A stretch of 64,000 nt of DNA, taken from the NCBI GenBank assembly GCA_963969595.1, contig OZ018409.1, positions 32,563,282 through 32,627,281 of the forward strand. The letters are read 5' to 3'. Positions 62,116 to 64,000 of the stretch are shown one piece after another. Each line of letters begins with the position of its first letter. Position 1 is the stretch's first letter. A model generated the notes under the pieces. It had not been told where the DNA came from. It worked only from the letters and a program-made list of their open reading frames with translations, and made no database searches. The DNA comes from Neckera pumila (taxonomy: Eukaryota > Streptophyta > Bryopsida > Hypnales > Neckeraceae). The translations under genes and the position numbers were made by a program.

Positions 62116-62583
62116 CTGTGCTCAATTGAAATTTTGACGACGATAGGTTTGCATACCTTAGTGGCACAAATAAGCCAAAATTCACCCATACCATCCTTTT
62201 TGTTCTCATCCTTTGTTCTCATCCATTCACTGTCACTTATCCATCCTCACGATCGTCCCTTCCATTACGCAGCTTTCCGTCGTCGTCGTCGTCGCATTTC
62301 TCAACCAGAACTGTCCTTCTCCGACACAGCCCGGTTCAACACCCAAGTGTTCAACTGCCATCGAATTCCCCCATTGCACGCAATCGGCATTGCAGACCAC
62401 CAACTCGCAGATCAGCTGTCACTCCATCTCCCCGTCTCACAATTTCCCGCACTAGCAACCCCAGGAAAGGAATGGCATTTTGAGTTGAGAGATCGCATTA
62501 GGGTTTGCGAGCACAGTTTTTTGAGTCTGATTGTCATTGGCGACCTGGAATTTGGATTGTTGGAGAGCAATTGGTAAAAAGCG
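62116..62583 (+). promoter_or_regulatory. SEC3 leader and presumed core promoter
   Basis: C/T-rich DNA with a CGT/CGTC run at 62278-62298, typical of a plant 5' leader, before the start codon. No clear TATA box. An open frame at 62134-62577 ends just before the ATG and shows no domain; I read it as a leader artefact. Confidence 0.5.
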
Positions 62584-62767
62584 ATGGCCGCGAATGGCGG
62601 AGTCGGAGAGGACGGGGGCGACATGAACCAGGCCGTGGAGGCGTTCTTCGCCGGCTCGGAGAATTCCGTGGTCATGGCGTTCCATGTGGCTAAGAGCCAG
62701 GCGTCGTGGAGTGTGGCCGGGCGACGCACGCGCCATAGTACGAAGCCGCGCGTTCTGGCTCTCACGG
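62584..62767 (+). CDS. SEC3: Exocyst complex component SEC3, first exon (3' partial)
   Basis: ATG in a good context (AAAGCGATGGCC) opens 61 codons and one base, then donor GTATGT. The residues follow the N-terminus of plant SEC3: M-N-Q-A-V-E-A-F-F, then V-V-M-A-F-H-V-A-K-S and K-P-R-V-L-A-L, the counterparts of the I-V-M-S-I-R-V-A-K-S and K-P-R-V-L-A-L blocks I recall from Arabidopsis SEC3A. SEC3 is a landmark subunit of the exocyst, which tethers secretory vesicles to the plasma membrane; this N-terminal part leads into the lipid- and GTPase-binding PH-like domain. The next exon should begin near K-S-K-G-P-R, but I do not find it before the window ends, so the gene continues to the right. 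The exon is G+C-rich, unlike the MTP exons. Confidence 0.82.
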
Positions 62768-64000
62768 GTATGTGCCTTTTTTTTGTGTGTGATGGATTTG
62801 TAGGTTTGGGATGGTTCTAGGGTTGTCACATAGCAATGCGGGGGAGTTAGTGTGTTAGTGTGTTGGAATAGAGTCGCTGGAGACAATGTGGCTCTGGGAG
62901 GAGATGCGATTCACAATGCCGTAATGCGACGGTAGGTTTGTGGCAATGTAGGAGGATCTGTGTCGCAAGGCATCGTTATAATGTACCCTCACTACTTGTT
63001 AGAGCTTGGGAGCAACAGGATTCTGAGTTTTTTACGGAAATTTCATATGGACATTTAGAGACGGATGGCATAGTCACGGTAATTTTAATACATTTATTGA
63101 AGAAATCTCAAGGTGGAGATTCATGAAGGTATAAACGTAAGAAGTGATGCTTCACTGTCGGCTCTCTTCAAGCTTTCAGTTGGAAAGGCATTTTCCGATT
63201 CCTTTACAAATGATTGCAGGTCATCTGAGTAGTGCTCAAGGATCAGTGTGCGTTACTCTATGAGCTATTTTTAAAAGAACATTACATTTATGGAGGTTGA
63301 AACAACGTAGAATGAAGTGAGGAGTACGATTTATATAGTCTTTAGCTTACAGCACTTTTACAACTTGGGAGTACAAAATTTCTAACAATTAAAGTGAAAT
63401 AACACCTACACGAGTAGCATGTAGACAGGGCAGACTGCATGTTCCTTGCGGGGATGCAATGACCATCTCGGCATTGCTCGCTGTAGCACGCAGTATGTGG
63501 TGCTAGCCTTGGGTTATTGTAACAAAGAGAATCCATCTTGTATGGGATAATTTCAATAGGCATAAGGTAGAAGATACTATTTTTGTCACTGTAAGCACTT
63601 TTAAAGACATGTAGGAGGTGCTTTCATTGGGATGTAGACACAGCTCTCTCCACAGCTCTCTCCAATGATCATTTGGGGTACAAGAGCCCATCTCTCTTGA
63701 GATCAAATTTTTATCACTATGTATGAAGTTTTATGCAATTTCAAAGTGGGAGGTCGGTCGTAGAGCAGTATTGATCGGACAGTAGACAAGCCATTTGCAT
63801 TTAAATATCAATGGCCAAGTCATGCTTACAACCAACTTGCTAATTGAGGCCTACCAAGAGTATGAATTGATGAGTTGCTGTTGGTAACAAAGGTCAGTAA
63901 AAGGAGACGGGATCAGGGCCCTAATGGTTTTAGTATCCTCTACTTTGTGATGATTGGCAGTAGGCCCGCGACATCTTCAATGACCTATGGTTGTCTGCCT
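62768..64000 (+). other. Start of SEC3 intron 1
   Basis: Follows donor GTATGTGCC. No exon matching the next SEC3 block and no other gene was found in this 1.2 kb. It is less A+T-rich than the intergenic DNA and carries a duplicated ACAGCTCTCTCC at about 63640-63665. Confidence 0.6.

Noticed and set aside
62134..62577. 147-codon frame upstream of SEC3
   Set aside because: It ends just before the SEC3 ATG in C/T-rich leader DNA with a CGT run. No domain, and composition explains the openness.
1..64000. CRISPR array, operon or prokaryotic island
   Set aside because: Repeats are tandem or transposon-derived without regular unique spacers, and the genes have GT-AG introns typical of plants.

Overview
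The window is nuclear DNA of a land plant. Three genes belong to plant families: a metal tolerance protein (MTP, Mn-type cation diffusion facilitator), a class B heat shock factor and the first exon of the exocyst subunit SEC3. Introns run from 0.1 to 2.3 kb, most of the sequence is very A+T-rich, and transposons of several plant superfamilies fill the spaces. A non-flowering plant (moss, lycophyte or fern) seems plausible from the intron-rich HSF gene and the style of the transposons, but this is inference. The sequence alone does not name the species.

Layout. 1-6.6 kb: six exons of the MTP gene, plus strand, entering from outside the left edge; intron 3 of the visible part holds a transposon. 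6.6-18 kb: A+T-rich intergenic DNA with short non-autonomous elements and degenerate direct repeats. 18.1-24.8 kb: a decayed hAT transposase gene split by a decayed chromodomain Ty3/gypsy element, with a CACTA-type MITE in the same block. 25.7-26.7 kb: a minisatellite of 153-bp units. 26.8-29.8 kb: a complete three-exon class B HSF gene, minus strand, in a G+C-richer island that continues through its upstream region to about 31.2 kb. 31-62 kb: no convincing protein gene, but a dense set of small DNA transposons, foldbacks and a four-unit tandem array with a 28-base poly-C run. 61.7-64 kb: a MITE, then the leader, first exon and start of the first intron of SEC3, plus strand, running off the right edge.

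The strongest unexplained signal is a family of about ten related elements, mostly 0.86-0.96 kb. Their ends read TTAA-CCCCTAAAGG and its inverse, and nothing outside TTAA is duplicated at the target. This layout recalls piggyBac, a superfamily not usually reported from land plants. A second family of 0.28-0.38 kb MITEs ends in CATTAGAG or CATTAGATG and carries GGAGGGC-type palindromes just inside.

The three genes do not form a functional unit. Their products act at membranes (MTP, metal transport), in the nucleus (HSF, transcription) and at the plasma membrane or secretory vesicles (SEC3, exocytosis). All exon borders were placed by eye from GT/AG signals, reading frame and remembered family alignments.
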